Source: Paramyrothecium sp. XJ0827
Taxonomy: Eukaryota > Ascomycota > Sordariomycetes > Hypocreales > Stachybotryaceae
Length of the DNA: 64,000 bases
Assembly: GCA_020881915.1 (NCBI GenBank)
Contig: JAJFPB010000004.1
Location: 3,100,001-3,164,000, forward strand
Direction of reading: 5' to 3'
A program made the translations under genes and the position numbers. The notes under the pieces were generated by a model. It was not told the origin of the DNA. It made no database searches and was given only the letters and a program-made list of their open reading frames with translations. This document shows, piece by piece, positions 33,702-45,640 of the stretch. Position 1 is the first letter of the stretch. Each line of letters starts with the position of its first letter.

Positions 33702-36700
33702 CTATCCTGTAAGCTTCCTCCACCAACTGCTCCTGGGTGTTGTGTCCATGAGGACCGAGTTTCGACGGCTCTGGTACCGTTCGTCGCTGCCCTCCGATTC
33801 CGCGATGCGCCCTCCTCGTTCCTCGCGACGAGCCCGTCGCCTGCGCTGGTCGTCCGTCTCCTCGGTTGTCGCATCTCCATATTTGGCTCGTCGGCGAGCC
33901 CTGCGCGCCTCACGTCGTGCCTGTTCATCATCTGCCGGCCCGGCTTGTCCTTCGTTCTCCGGCGGTGGTGGGGCATCCGAATGCTCCTTGACCCAGGATG
34001 AAGTCCCTGAATGAGGCCAGGCAGTCCCCGCCGCCTCCTCCTGTCGACGATGCCTGCGAGGATATCCGTATTCATCTGCTGACTGCTCGCCGGCTCGCCG
34101 ACTGCTCTTCCGTGGACGATCGTCGAGCGTGTCAGATGCCCGCATATCGCGCCTAGCTTCGTGCCTGCGACGGCGTTCGCCCTCATCTTCCGAGTAGGCG
34201 GCTTGATGCGTTCGCCGCCGTTCCGGCCTTGGCGGCCGTGGCGCCTCCGCTTCCTCTGCCTGTTCTGCCGCGAGCGCTGCCGCTTCCCGCTCCTTGCGAA
34301 GCCGGCGTCGCTCGGCTCTGCGTGCCTCTTTCTCTTCCAACGCCCGACGCTCTTCCTCCTCCCTCTGGCGAGCTGCCCGGCGTTCTACACGGCGTGCCTC
34401 CTTCTCTTCTTGTCTCCGCGCCTCCTCTCTTGCACGCCTTGCTTCCTCTCTGTGTCTTTCGGGCACCTCACGCTCGGGTCGCTTGCCCTTTCTTGCAGAT
34501 CTACGGGCGTCGCGTTCAGGCTCAACCATGATAGCGTCCCCGTCATCCGCCGCCTCGCGTCTGCCTGGTCTGCCTTCATCATCCGTGGGCGCATATGTGC
34601 TTCTGCGTCGAAGCTCGGGCCGCTCCGCTTTGGGAGTCATGAGACCGCTGAAAAGGCCGGAAATACCATTCTTCTTGGAGCTCGATGAGCCGCGCTTCAA
34701 TGGTGTGTCTGATGGTCCCCCAGCGTCGACCATGACGATATCCTCATCTTGTGGTCGCTCTGTTCGTCGTCGACTTGATCTCTCGGCACCAGCTTCGCCA
34801 TCAAGTGCTCCTACCATAACGATATCATCTTCCGGAGGGGCGCGCGACCTATGGCTCTTCTTCTGTCTCCCCATAGCATCCACCCCGAGAATCTTTGCGG
34901 CCTTCGACGACATCTCCGGCATTTCCTCAGGGGGTGGAGAGGCGAGCCCATGCGCGTCCACTGAATGGCGCCGGGATGATCTCCCGCTAGCACTTGGCCG
35001 TTTTTCTCGTGTCGACATGGATCGGGATAGAGGAGGTGTGCTGAACATGGCACCGGCTCCTCGTGACCTAGATGGAGTCTTCGCTGCCTTCTCTGATCGT
35101 TCGCCCTTGTCGGATGTTGAGCCTTTGGAAGAAGATTTCTCCTCCTTCTCGGGAGATCGCTTAGACGGCTTCTCAGATCGTGATTTAGACGACCTCTTCT
35201 CTTCTTTCCGCGGCGGCGTAGTCGCTGTCCATGAGCCCCAGGACGTGCCATCCCGATTGATCTTCGGTCGATCCTTTTTCGAGCTCCTGGGCTCAGATGG
35301 GGGACTAATTGGGGCATCAGGGACCGCTGGTGGTGGCGGAGGTGTCGCTTCCAAAACAGTAACTGGATCTTCTTCCTTCGTCTTACTCCTCTTGCTCTTC
35401 TTGGACTTCTCCTTTGGCGGAGCTAGATCGACTATTTCCACGATTGCCTCGTCTGGCTCTGGAGCATCAGGCATCTCAAGAGGCGGGGGTGGCGGAGGCG
35501 GCGGCTCGGGAGCGGCAGCTGGGGGTTCTTCCTTTGACCTGCTCTTCTTACTCTTCTTGGATTTCTCCTTTGGCGGAGCTAGGTCGACTATTTCCAAAAT
35601 CTCCTCCTCCGGTTCTGGTTCCGGAGCATCAGGCACTTCTGGAGGTGGTGGAGGCGGTGGCTCGGGAGCAGCAGCCGCAGGCTCTTCCTTCGACTTGCTT
35701 TTCTTGCTTTTTTTTGATTTTTCCTTTGGGGGAGCCAAGTCTGCTGTATCAGCTACCACTTCCTCAAGCTCTGGAACAGCAGGGGGCCGGGGTGGCGGTT
35801 CAGGAGCAGCAGCCGGGGGCTCTTCCTTTGACTTGCTCTTCTTGCTCTTCTTGGAGGACTTCTCTTTGGGTGGTGCCATATCAACGATTTCGACTATCTC
35901 ATCCTCCGGCTCGGGAACAGCAGGTGGTGCGGGTGGCGGCTCCGGGGCTTCTGCTGGAACTTCCTCCTTTGTTTTACTCTTCTTGCTCTTTTTCGACTTG
36001 TCCTTTGGCGGAGACATGTCCACTATCTCGACAATCTCATTCTCATCGACCTCTGCGGGAAAGCTGCCTGGCACTTCTTCATCTGAAGGGAAGCTCCCAG
36101 GCAGGTCGGAAGACTTGTTACTTCTCTTCGCGTCCGAATCCAAAAGATCGAAGTCGTCGAGCGCTGCAATTTTGTTCTTGCTCTTGGAGAGTGATCTGGA
36201 ACCCCAAGCATCTTCATGCGCAGACAATACATCTTCCGCAGGTGCCGCAGCTTGAAAGCTCTTGAGTTTGTCAGCAATCTTACCCCCAACCGTCTTACGT
36301 CCCGCAGGTTTCGATGCGGCGTCCACATCTGCCGGGTTAACGGTGGCATCTTCCAGAACTATTAGACGAATCAGCAATCAAGTGTCGGCCGGCCCGTGGA
36401 TAAATCCAACAGGCTGAAAATAGAAGAACAAACCTTTTTTCTTCTTAGAGCCCAGACCCCAGAAGCTGAATGCCTCGTTCGTAACCTTTTCCTTCGGCGG
36501 ACCAAGGAGCTCCTCCACTTGTTCTGGGGTCAGTTCTGGTTCCGGCTCGGGTTCCGGCTCGGGGACGACTACTGGTTCCGGTTCCGGTTCGGGCTCCGGT
36601 TCGGGCTCTGGCTCTGGTGCAGGCGCAGACGCAGCGCTCTTGGATTTTTTGTCTTTCTTCTTATCCTTTTCCTTGTCCTTCTCCTTGTCCTTCGATTTGG

Positions 36701-39700
36701 AGCTCTTTTTCGACTTCTTTGCTTCCTCAGCCTCACGTGCTGCCTGCTCTTCTGCTTCCCGAGCGGCCTGCTCCTCAGCCTCGCGGACGGCCTTCTCTTC
36801 AGCCTCACGCGCCGCTTGCTCCTCCGCTTCTTTAGCAGCTTGCTCAGCAGCGGCTTGTTCGGCGGCTTCGCGGGCAGCTCGAGCCTCGTCTCTTTTGGCA
36901 GCGCTCGCCATTAAGCGGTTATACCTCTCCGTCTCCTTCTTGTTCAGCTTTCCCTTCGAAGCTTTTCTCTCCTCGAGGTAGGCAATGTCTTCCTGCTCCT
37001 GAGCAACCTCAGCAGCCTCTGCGTCTGCCTTGGCTTTCTCCTCTGCTTCCAATCGTGCTCTCTCTTCGTCCTCTCGTGCCTTTTCCTCAGCCTCTCGCGC
37101 GGCTTGTTCTTCGGCCTCACGAGCAGCTTGCTCTGCGGCTTCGCGTGCCGCCTGCTCTTCCGCCTCCTTTGCTTCTTGCTCCGCCTTCTCCTTCTCTGCT
37201 TTCTCAGCCTTCTTCTTCTCCTTTTCCAATTTCTTGAGCTCTTTCTCGCTAAGCTTCGGTTCCTTATCCTTTTTGGACTTGTCCTTGTCTTTGGATTTCG
37301 ACTTGGATTTGGACGAATCCTCTCCTCCGGTGGCATCGGGGTCTCCTAGTTCATCTTCTGGTTCAGCAAGGTCCATAGAAGGGGGTGTAGGTGCCGGGGG
37401 AGGCAGGTCAGCTAAGGCGTCCTTCTTCCGAGATTTGGAACTCATCTTTTTCGATGAAGCCCAAGCCCAGTTGTCGTCAAAAACCTTGCTGTCCTTGGTC
37501 TCCTCCACGTCGTCAGGTTGGACTGTCTCACCGGTAATATCGTCCAAGACCTCTACTGGATCATTCTTGGATTTATCCTTCTTGTCCTTCTTTGTTACTG
37601 CCCCCCATATATCGTCACTTGGCTCCTCAATGCCGTCGGGTTTCCATGAGTCGTCGGTGGCCTTGCTCTTCTTGTCCTTCTTTCCGGTGCCCCAAGAGCT
37701 GAAGAAATCATCGTCGCCAGTGGCTCCTGTTTGTTCCGGTTCGATGGACTGGTCCTCGCCTGCTTCGAGCTGGATCAAATCAGCGGCTCCTTTCTTCTTG
37801 TCCTCTTTGGTGTCCTTGGAGTCCTTTTTCTTCTTGTCCTTTTTGCCTAGACCCCACAGGCCCCAGCCGTCTTCCGCAGGCTTGTCGGCATCCTTGGATT
37901 TAGAGGATTCCTCCTTGGGTTCGTCAGCAGCATCGGGGAACATGGAGTTCTTCTTTTTCTTCTTATCCTTCTTGGAGCTTAAACCCCACGTGTCTCCATC
38001 GTCCTCAGGTTGCTTGTCTTCCGCTGGCGGAGGCTCCTCGATCTGGGGCTCCTCGACGGCTTTCTTGGAGGACCCTCCGAAGCTGGACCAAAAGTCATCC
38101 TCGTCCTTGGGCTTCTCCGTTTCAGGCTCCGGTTCGGGCTCAGGCTCCTTCACCTCTTCGACTACACCTTTTTTCTTCTTCTTTTTGTCTTTGGAAGAAG
38201 TGGTGAGACTGCCCCAAAAATCGGTGTCTTCCTTTTTCTTCTCGGCCTTTCCGGGTTCAGGGGTTGCTTCCTTGGCAGGTTCTGGTTCCGGGTCTTTGCT
38301 CTTCTTCTTGTCCTTTTTGTTAGTAAAAACGCCCCAAAAATCGTCATCGTCCTTTACTTTTGGAGATTCGGCTGGTGGGGGGTCAGGTACCGCTGGTGGT
38401 GCTGGTTCAGGATCCCAGATGGAGGCTTTTTTCTTCTTGTCCTTCTTAGAGGTTTTGGAAGTCAACCCCCATAAATCATCGTCCTTCTTCTCCGGCTCCG
38501 GCTCTTGTGGAGGTTCTGGCACCGGCTCCGGAATTGGCTCCGGAATTGGCTCGGGTTCAGGCTCGGGCTCAACCACCTTGCCCTTCTTCTTCTTTTTATC
38601 CTTCTTACTTAGGGTCGCTCCCCATGGATCCTCTGCCGGTTTCACCTCCACGATGGGTTCAGGCTCAGGTTCAGGCTCGGGTTCGGGTTCAGGTTCAGGT
38701 TCAGGCTCCTTGGGTGGTTCAGGAGCAGGTGGCGGAGGTGGTTCTGGTTCGGCATTCTTTCCCTTCTTCTTCTTCTTGTCCTTTTTGCTCGTGAGAGCTC
38801 CCCACAAATCGTCAACGGCTGGCTTAGTCTCCACCACAGGTTCCGGCTCGGGCTCGGGCTCCTTGGGAGGGTCCGGTACTGGTTCTGGCACCGGCTCAGG
38901 TTCAGCAATCTTGCCCTTTTTCTTTTTATCCTTCTTGGAAGAAAAAGCACCCCAAAAGTCATCCGCCGGGGCAGGCTCTGGCTCGGCTGCTGGCGCTGGG
39001 GGGTCGGGAACGGGCTCTGGTGGTGCGAAGTCGTCCAACAGATTCTTCTTCTTTTTGTCCTTGTTTCCTCCGCCCCAGGCAGACCAAACATCTTCCTCCT
39101 CCTTTTTCTGTGGGATAGGCTCTGGCTTAGGTTCTTCTACAGGCTCTTCCACCACGGCGCCTTTCTTCTTCTTCTTGTCCTTCTTGGCCGAAGATCCGAG
39201 CCAGTCTTCCGTAGCAGGAGCTTCGGGCACCGGCTCCGGTTCATTCTTGCCCTTCTTCTTCGGCAGCCCCCAAAGATCAGATTCGACAGGTGGTTCCTTT
39301 TTCTCCTCTTCGCCAAAGCCGCCAAATGATATCCCCGTCTTCCCGGCTTTTGATTTAGCTCCAGCCGCTCCCCAGGGATTGGAGCCCAGCTCGTCTTTCT
39401 TGTTGCCAGTGTCGGTATTGGCATTGCCACTCCCTAAGCCAGCCCAGCCCCAGGTGTTTCCTTCCGTCGCCCCTCCGGTATTCCACTTGGTACCCCATGC
39501 TCCGACACTGTTCTTGGTATCTGAAGGGCCGAGGCTGAGGTCTAGCTTCCCGGAATCATCTCCTAGCTTGATTTCATGGAATGCGTCGCCACCGAAATCC
39601 GACGTCGGAATAGTTGGTGGATCAACGCCGGCCTCGGGTTCTGGTTCTGCACCCTTCTTACCTTTCTTTTTCTTCGCCTTCGACGTAGTGAAAGCCCCCC

Positions 39701-40690
39701 AAGGGTCCTCTGGTTCAGGCGCGGGGGCGGGTTCCGGTTCCGGTTCAGGGACAGGTTCGGGCTCAGGAGCAGCTTCCTTTTCCTTCTTGTCTTTGTCATC
39801 CTCATTGTCCTTCTTGCCGTCACCATCACCTCCACTGCCACCTGCTGAATCGCCGTTACCGCCATCGCCACCACCACTGTCCCCGCCATTGCCGTTACCA
39901 TTGGCGTCGCCGTCGTCCTTCTGGCCTCCGTTGTCGTCGTTGTTTATTTTGTTGCTATAGGCAGCGGCGGCGGCAGCAGCTTTCTGGGCGGCAGTTTTCT
40001 TCTTCTTTGCAGCTTCGTAGAACCCTTCTTGTGAGTTGAAATCAACCGTTACGTCAAGAGCTGGATCTCGAAACAAGTCATCGCTCGAACGACGCTGGCG
40101 GGGCATATGGGACGAAGGAGGAAGGAGCAGGTTGTTCGAGTCGAAGGGTGGTTGCTGATGAGCAAAGCCATCTGTGGCATTCGGATCGGGGAGCTCGTCG
40201 GTTGAGCTTAACTGGCTGCGTGAAGGCAGTCTGCGCAGCCACGTTGGTCGCAAGCTCGGGAGTATAAGCTGCCTCTCAATCTGAGGAACAGCTTGCGGGG
40301 TTGGCTCGTTCTAAGAAGAAAGGTATAATGTTAGAACGCAATAAGCTAAGGTGGCGCAAAGCTTCCCTCGGCGGCACGAGCCGATGCTCCAGGGCGGGAG
40401 ACGGTTACAACGAAATCGGCCTGAGCAGAGCGCAAGTGGTATGTATTCTTGTGGCTTCGGCTGCTACCAGCCGACGCTGGATTTGGGCATCTACATGACG
40501 AGACTTGAAAGGTACATACTTGAGCAGCATAGCATCTCTGCAGCAGCCAGGCTTGCGAAATGAGTTCCAACTGTGCACCTAGACGGCGCTCATCCCATCC
40601 AGTCGTCGTCGTCGAAGGTGGGGACCCTGGCCAGCCAAACCTGGTTTCTCTCCATCCTTCGGTAAAGACCAAAACCTCGGCCGTGGCCAT
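33702..40690 (-). CDS. Giant disordered protein with WG modules and IVEIVD/KSKKSKK repeats
   Basis: Exons 40690-40520, 40310-36434 and 36358-33702 close in phase to 2,234 residues. Exon 1 (MATAEVLVFTEGWRETRFGW) is supported by a gtatgt donor and ttcttag acceptor over a 209-nt intron. Exon 2 holds about 20 modules of form acidic-xxW(G)-xxx-KKDKKKK, for example DDFWGAFSSKKDKKKKGK and DPWGATLSKKDKKKKKGK, spaced by EPEP/PPP linkers. An Ala/Glu-rich helical stretch (REAEEQAAREAEE units) and an EP-rich tail follow. Exon 3 has five tandem repeats built on EIVEIVDMAPPKEKSKKSKK with polyproline, then SR/KR-rich and charged helical tracts (EARRAREEARRQEEKEARR), ending RSSWWRKLTG. I do not recognise the family. 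Nearly all of it should be disordered; location and function are unknown. Splicing at exon 1 is the least certain part. Confidence 0.82.
35400..36080 (-). repeat. Five tandem in-frame repeats (~120-170 nt units)
   Basis: Each unit encodes acidic-IVEIVD(M/L)xPPKxKSKKSKKSKxKEE followed by proline-rich PEPPPxPP. Copies start near 36055, 35905, 35755, 35610 and 35450. The third copy has a degenerate core (VVADTADLAPP). Confidence 0.8.
36590..39760 (-). repeat. Low-complexity coding repeats (EPEP, KKDKKKK, REAEEQA)
   Basis: Degenerate hexamer runs such as (GGTTCA/GGCTCG)n on the + strand near 38650-38708 encode Glu-Pro tracts. Lysine-rich and Ala/Glu-rich repeats alternate with them inside exon 2 of the WG-module gene. 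They also create very long open frames on the opposite strand. Confidence 0.75.
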
Positions 40691-43600
40691 TGTGGCAATT
40701 GGAGCTCGTACGGTCGCAGATCGAATGTCTAATCATGGAAGCTGCGTGCGGGAGGAACTTGCGATGATTCCAGCGATGAGATTATTACCGAGTATCGCTT
40801 AGGAAACTGGTTGTGAATTGCTTAGTATAAGTTGTGCCTGCTGGCTACTGGTTGTCGTCGGTTCGGATTGGCAGGCTCGTTTGTTCAGTGTAAGTCTATT
40901 TAACGGCCGCGTCGCGCGCTTTAGGATCGAGGTGAAGTCGCAAGGTCGATGGATCCGTATGCTCGAGATAGTGGGAAAGAAAAGCGCTGTACAGATATGT
41001 TCATCGGAAAAGAAAAAAAAGAGTCGCAGAGGAGGAAGAACAGCAATTCGAGTGGCAGGTTGGCGGATAAGATAACAGCACGCCGTCGAGGAAGGCAAGG
41101 CAAGGCAAGACAGGTACCTTAGGGATGGCACGGAGGTATCTCGTTGCGGAAGTGTGGCGCCAACCACCGTTACCCGAGCGCCCTGTATACCAAATGAGCC
41201 ACTGTTGTGTTATCCTGTTATCCCACGTATACTTGGCTCTGTGTGCCACTACGGGAGGGGAACACAGAGAAAAGTGAAGAGACGGCAAAGGGTAATAACT
41301 ACTTGCACAGGAGGTCTTGCTTCCTGATCCTCTCACTCAGCTCCGCCCTCTGTGTCGCTGGCTCAGAAACGCCCGGGACGCAGCAGGGGTCTGGGAGGCG
41401 AGGAAGGGCATCCAAGACAGGCGGTGATGTAGAGCAGCCAATGACGCCGGCGCCCTTGGCTTGGATCGTCGACCCGTGCGAAATGCGACTGTCGCACCGA
41501 GGGACGCAATGCAACGCGATGACTGGCAGGAGAGTAGATTGCTCGCTTTTCTCTCCCCTCCATCTATGGAAGAGCGCAGGGGGGGGGGAGGCGAGGAGGA
41601 GTGGGAAGGGAGCCGACGAGATGTTTTGTGAGATGGAGGTGACGCTACAGTCTTCCGGAAGGTAGCATAATTGCTTTTAATCGCATTGACGCACACAACA
41701 CACCACGCAACAGACAGACACACACACACGCACAACCGGAGCTATATGCGGATGAGGACAAGATGGCTGGGGGCGGGGATGGGGAGTCATTGGCTCTAGC
41801 CATCACCAGACCCATGATCCATCCACCCACCCAGCACCCACCACCGCATAGACTCAATAGCCATTATGCATAGGATTGGACGGGGATGGAACGAAGCTAT
41901 ACTGCACCGAGAAGCACAAGGACCACTTGATCCTCCCGTTTCCCCAGCTCTGAGCCCGAAGCACAAGACATTATTTAATAATGCCTTGCAGGGATATTCG
42001 TGCTCGAAATGACAAGTACATTATCAAACAAACCGCCCGCATTCGCCAGTTGGTGGTCCTCGAGTCGTAGCTCCCCCCCTGGATGGGGCGCGACGATGAA
42101 TAAGGTACAGGAGGCATGCATGTGTCCAACATTATGGTCCAGTAGGATGTATGGCAACCCTTTGACAGTCACGCTCTCTACCCCCCACCCCTGGTAATCA
42201 AGTCCTCGATCAGAAGATGGTGTGGTCTCGGCCTGTCATGGGGCTCAGGTGAGAGCAGTACCGGTTTCCACCCCTCCTCCTCTCCAACAACCTCTCCTCG
42301 ACTGGATCTCTGGTATTGATGCAATGGCTTTCGAGCAGCATCTCGCAATCTGAGACTCAAGCCCTGGCTGAACTAGAGTCTCTGTATCGATGAATCTTCA
42401 CTCGTATTCCTTACCTGAGTTCCGAGTGGATGGGTACCACGTCAATGAACCCCACTCCTCCTTGCTTTGTTTGCCAGACATGGCCAAGTACATGAAAGAG
42501 TCGAAGCTGTACGCCGTTCTGTCCCGGCAACAGATGGAAGATCCCATCCGGGTGCATGCCGCGTGGAAATGCGATGGGGTACCGATACATGCAGAACTGG
42601 GCAGCCATGCCGCGGCTGGCATGTAATTAGCTACAGTACTGCCCTGCCCGGCCCTGAAGCTGGTCTGGCCTGTTGGTTCTGGTGGTTCGACGGCGCACCA
42701 GCCACGAGCGAGTCCACTTTTTGCGAGCGGGTGGGGCGTCTCGAGGATCAGACGCCGGGAGCTAAGTGGTTCGGCTCCCGTCGCAATGTTCGAAAGCTTG
42801 CTCACCGCTTCATCGTGGGCCTAGCTCGACGGCCGACAACGCTGCGCGAATACTGCGCTCGATGGGGGGAAAATTCTGCCCACAGCCTGCCGCTTGAAGG
42901 AAGCCGCTGATCAGCTAGCGTACCCCGAATTAAACTCGCGAAGTCCAAAGGCGGTCAGACCCGAAGGGTCTCATCTTTCGTCATTGGGAGAAACAGTGGC
43001 CTCGGCCGTAGCATAAGCCGCTTTTCCTGGCGCCTGGGGGACGCATCCGATGCGGTAGAGCCTCACTTGACCCCCGAAAAGAACATAAACAAATGAGGGT
43101 CGAGAAAGTCGATTGAATTGTGTCCTTTTCCTTCGACCTTGATTCCTTCTCTACTTGTCTGGCGTGGGCTTCTTCTCGAACCATACATATGGGGACGCAG
43201 TCCATGTAAGGCACCACGCCCAAGATGATGGTGTGTGGCCCATTCCTGGATGAGGCGCCCTGTCCGTTAATTTGCGGCCAAGCACAGGACACTGACGGGC
43301 TCCAAAGCGCAAGCAAAAGGTTGTCTGGAATTGTCCAAGACATTATTAGCATTAGCGGGTAAGATGCACCCAGTCAGGCATCTTTCCTCCCGGTCCATCC
43401 ATAGCGTCCAACTTGTCAAATGCCTGGATGGTCATGGCACATTGAAAGAGGCAGTTTCGGCATCTGCATTGGTCATAGGGCATTTTTTGAGATATCGAGA
43501 TGTTGCATGCATCAAATGCTGGCAGGGCAACCGCGGGAAGGACACACATCTCATGCAAGCCGCTGCAGGGCCCATGCGGTACGTTAATCGCGCTTGTGGC

Positions 43601-44883
43601 TATGACATTGCAAAGCCATGCATGGTCCAGCACCAATCGGGCTTATCAAGATCAGCTTTTGTCAATTCGGGGTGATAGATTGGTTTGCCGGTGACTCGTT
43701 CATGTTGATGATCAGGCTCTTCTCGTCCCCTTTGTATGCCCGCGTCCTAATGTCCGTTCCTGCGATGCTAGACGGATTGGATTGGAAGCAGGCAGACCGA
43801 GCGACAGATAAGTTTTATCCACGGAAGATCACGCTGATCAGCCCAGGCGCCACGATCATGGAGTTGCAATGCAGCGACCTTGGTTGAGTAAGGAACCTCC
43901 CCTACCTTGCCTAGACCCATGGTCTCAAGATGAGTGGCGAGAGCAAACTGCTCTCACGTAGTCTGTCGCAATGATGCAGCCCAACATCAGGCTTCTCAAG
44001 GCCAATGGGCTGGCGGCGGAGAAGAATCGGGCAACCGCTACCACAACAAAACGTGCTCGTGTACCCTCGCTTTTCTTACGACCAAGATTCTAGGCGAATT
44101 ACTTGTGATGAAAAAGAATAATAATAGTAATAAAAAGAAGAATAGATGAGGCCACAAATCAGCCTCAAGGCTGACGCAACCTCGCGAGCTTCACCTATGC
44201 AAAATTGCAGTCCAAAAATGTATTTCGAAGGTCGTGAGTCAGAATGATGCCAATACCCGTGACTGAATATTCTCGCCATTATTCTCCAGCCGGATTGTGT
44301 CGTCTTTTAGAGGTCAAATTCTATTCCCGTGCACTGGTGTTAGTGTTGAGGAGCAGGAGCGAGTTCGTTTTGTAAGGTAGTCCCTTGCTTCCTTATTCCC
44401 AGCCTGCCACGATCCTGACCATATCCGGAGAAAGAAGGGCCCCTCAATCTGTGAACCTCCGTGTTCATCGCACCTGCTTACCTACCATATTTCGCCTTGC
44501 TCATCTTACACTCTACGCTGCGCTGCACTCAGCCAACTACACTGCACTGCATACACCTACTTATCGTCGAGCATCATTCCATTCAATCGATGGTTGTGCC
44601 TCCGGCTGGGCGCGCTCAATTGGCACAAACAAGGGAAACGGCTCCTTTCGCGAGAGCCTGTGAGGACCGCGCCTTCAACTTCACTTGCACAACAGCCGCG
44701 TCGCCTTGAGAGCCCAAGCCGCGAACATCAAACACCACATCCACCTTTCCATGCCGCCCACGCGGCTATGGTGCGCGTTTTGTATCCTGTCTGGCTCTCG
44801 TTCCGCCGCTCCTCAGCCCTGTCCTCCGAAAGTCTCCGCCCTGAAGTTGCCTACCAAGCCAACCTTATTCAGACGAGTCTGCC
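40691..44883. other. 4.2-kb region without a supported gene
   Basis: Upstream DNA of the WG-module gene (minus) and of the DUF7053-like gene (plus). Frames up to 152 codons (41207-41665 +, 42398-42805 -, 42981-43352 -) have no family features. A G10 run lies at about 41579-41588, a short CA repeat at 41715-41735, and an AAT-rich tract at 44110-44145. Long UTRs or a noncoding RNA are possible. Confidence 0.5.
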
Positions 44884-45483
44884 ATGAAGGTGCAGCGTCG
44901 ACTCGCTGTCTCCATACCGATACCCCTGACCCTCCCCCCTGCCGCCGTGACCGCGGCTCTGCACACCGTTACCTCCGTCATCCGCCAGTTCCACACGATC
45001 TCACGCTTCGAAGCAGCCCCCGTTCAGCCAGGACTCTTCGCCGACGACTCCTTCTTCAGTGCCGAGGGACCCATTTTTGCATTTCGAATCTACGAAGTCA
45101 TCCATCTCGCTCCCGGCTTGACAAAGGACGTCACCTATCTAGCCTACTTCCAGCCATTCAACAATGGATTGCGATGTCGGGCAGATGGCACAGCCGGAAC
45201 CATTACTTGGATGGAGTTTTGCGTCCGTCCAAGAAGGCTGGCTAGCAGCCCAGATGGCTCCTCTAGTACTCCCAGTACTGTCGCAGAAACCGAGGAATAC
45301 GAGCTCAATGAGGCTTTGCTTGTCGAGGCTAACTCGCTGATGATGGCGACTGTCATCCAGGCAACTTTGCAAACTCACACAGGGTTGTGTAATAGAATAC
45401 TGAACGAGGTCCTCGGGAGTTACTCCGGCTTCCTTAACGACTCTCCACAAGAAAGCTTAAGATGGCCTGGCCACCAAAGATGA
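44884..45483 (+). CDS. DUF7053-like fungal protein
   Basis: A single frame of 199 residues starting MKVQRRLAVSIPIPLTLPPA. The layout fits a fungal family I recall as DUF7053: an N-terminal 'PIPL' strand, LHTVTSVIRQFHTISRFEA, an FFSAEGPIFAFRIYEVIHL core, and TYLAYFQPFNNGLRCRADGT. A C-terminal helix carries LLVEANSLMMATVIQATLQT. The family is probably a START/SRPBCC-like lipid-binding fold, but this is from memory. There is no signal peptide or membrane segment. Its stop is 157 nt from the repaired stop of the enoyl reductase on the other strand. The family name is moderately sure; the function is unknown. Confidence 0.75.
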   Translation: MKVQRRLAVSIPIPLTLPPAAVTAALHTVTSVIRQFHTISRFEAAPVQPGLFADDSFFSAEGPIFAFRIYEVIHLAPGLTKDVTYLAYFQPFNNGLRCRADGTAGTITWMEFCVRPRRLASSPDGSSSTPSTVAETEEYELNEALLVEANSLMMATVIQATLQTHTGLCNRILNEVLGSYSGFLNDSPQESLRWPGHQR

Positions 45484-45640
45484 ATGGTTCGAGGAAAACA
45501 AAAACACAAACAGGCCATTAAATGCGTGAAAAGCGAACGTTAAAGTTCCTCGGCCAGAGTGGCATGGCAGGTAAATTGGCAAGGCATCAAGAACTCCTTT
45601 TCTTGCAGAGGCAAAGATAACAGGCGCGCCTCATCCAGAC

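Noticed and set aside
34294..36255. 653-codon + strand frame opposite the second half of the same gene
   Set aside because: Same composition artefact; long serine/leucine runs mirror K/E/R repeats.
37030..39960. 976-codon open frame on the + strand, opposite the WG-module gene
   Set aside because: It is the mirror of lysine/glutamate/proline codon repeats (reads as S/G/F runs) and has no independent start or family signal.
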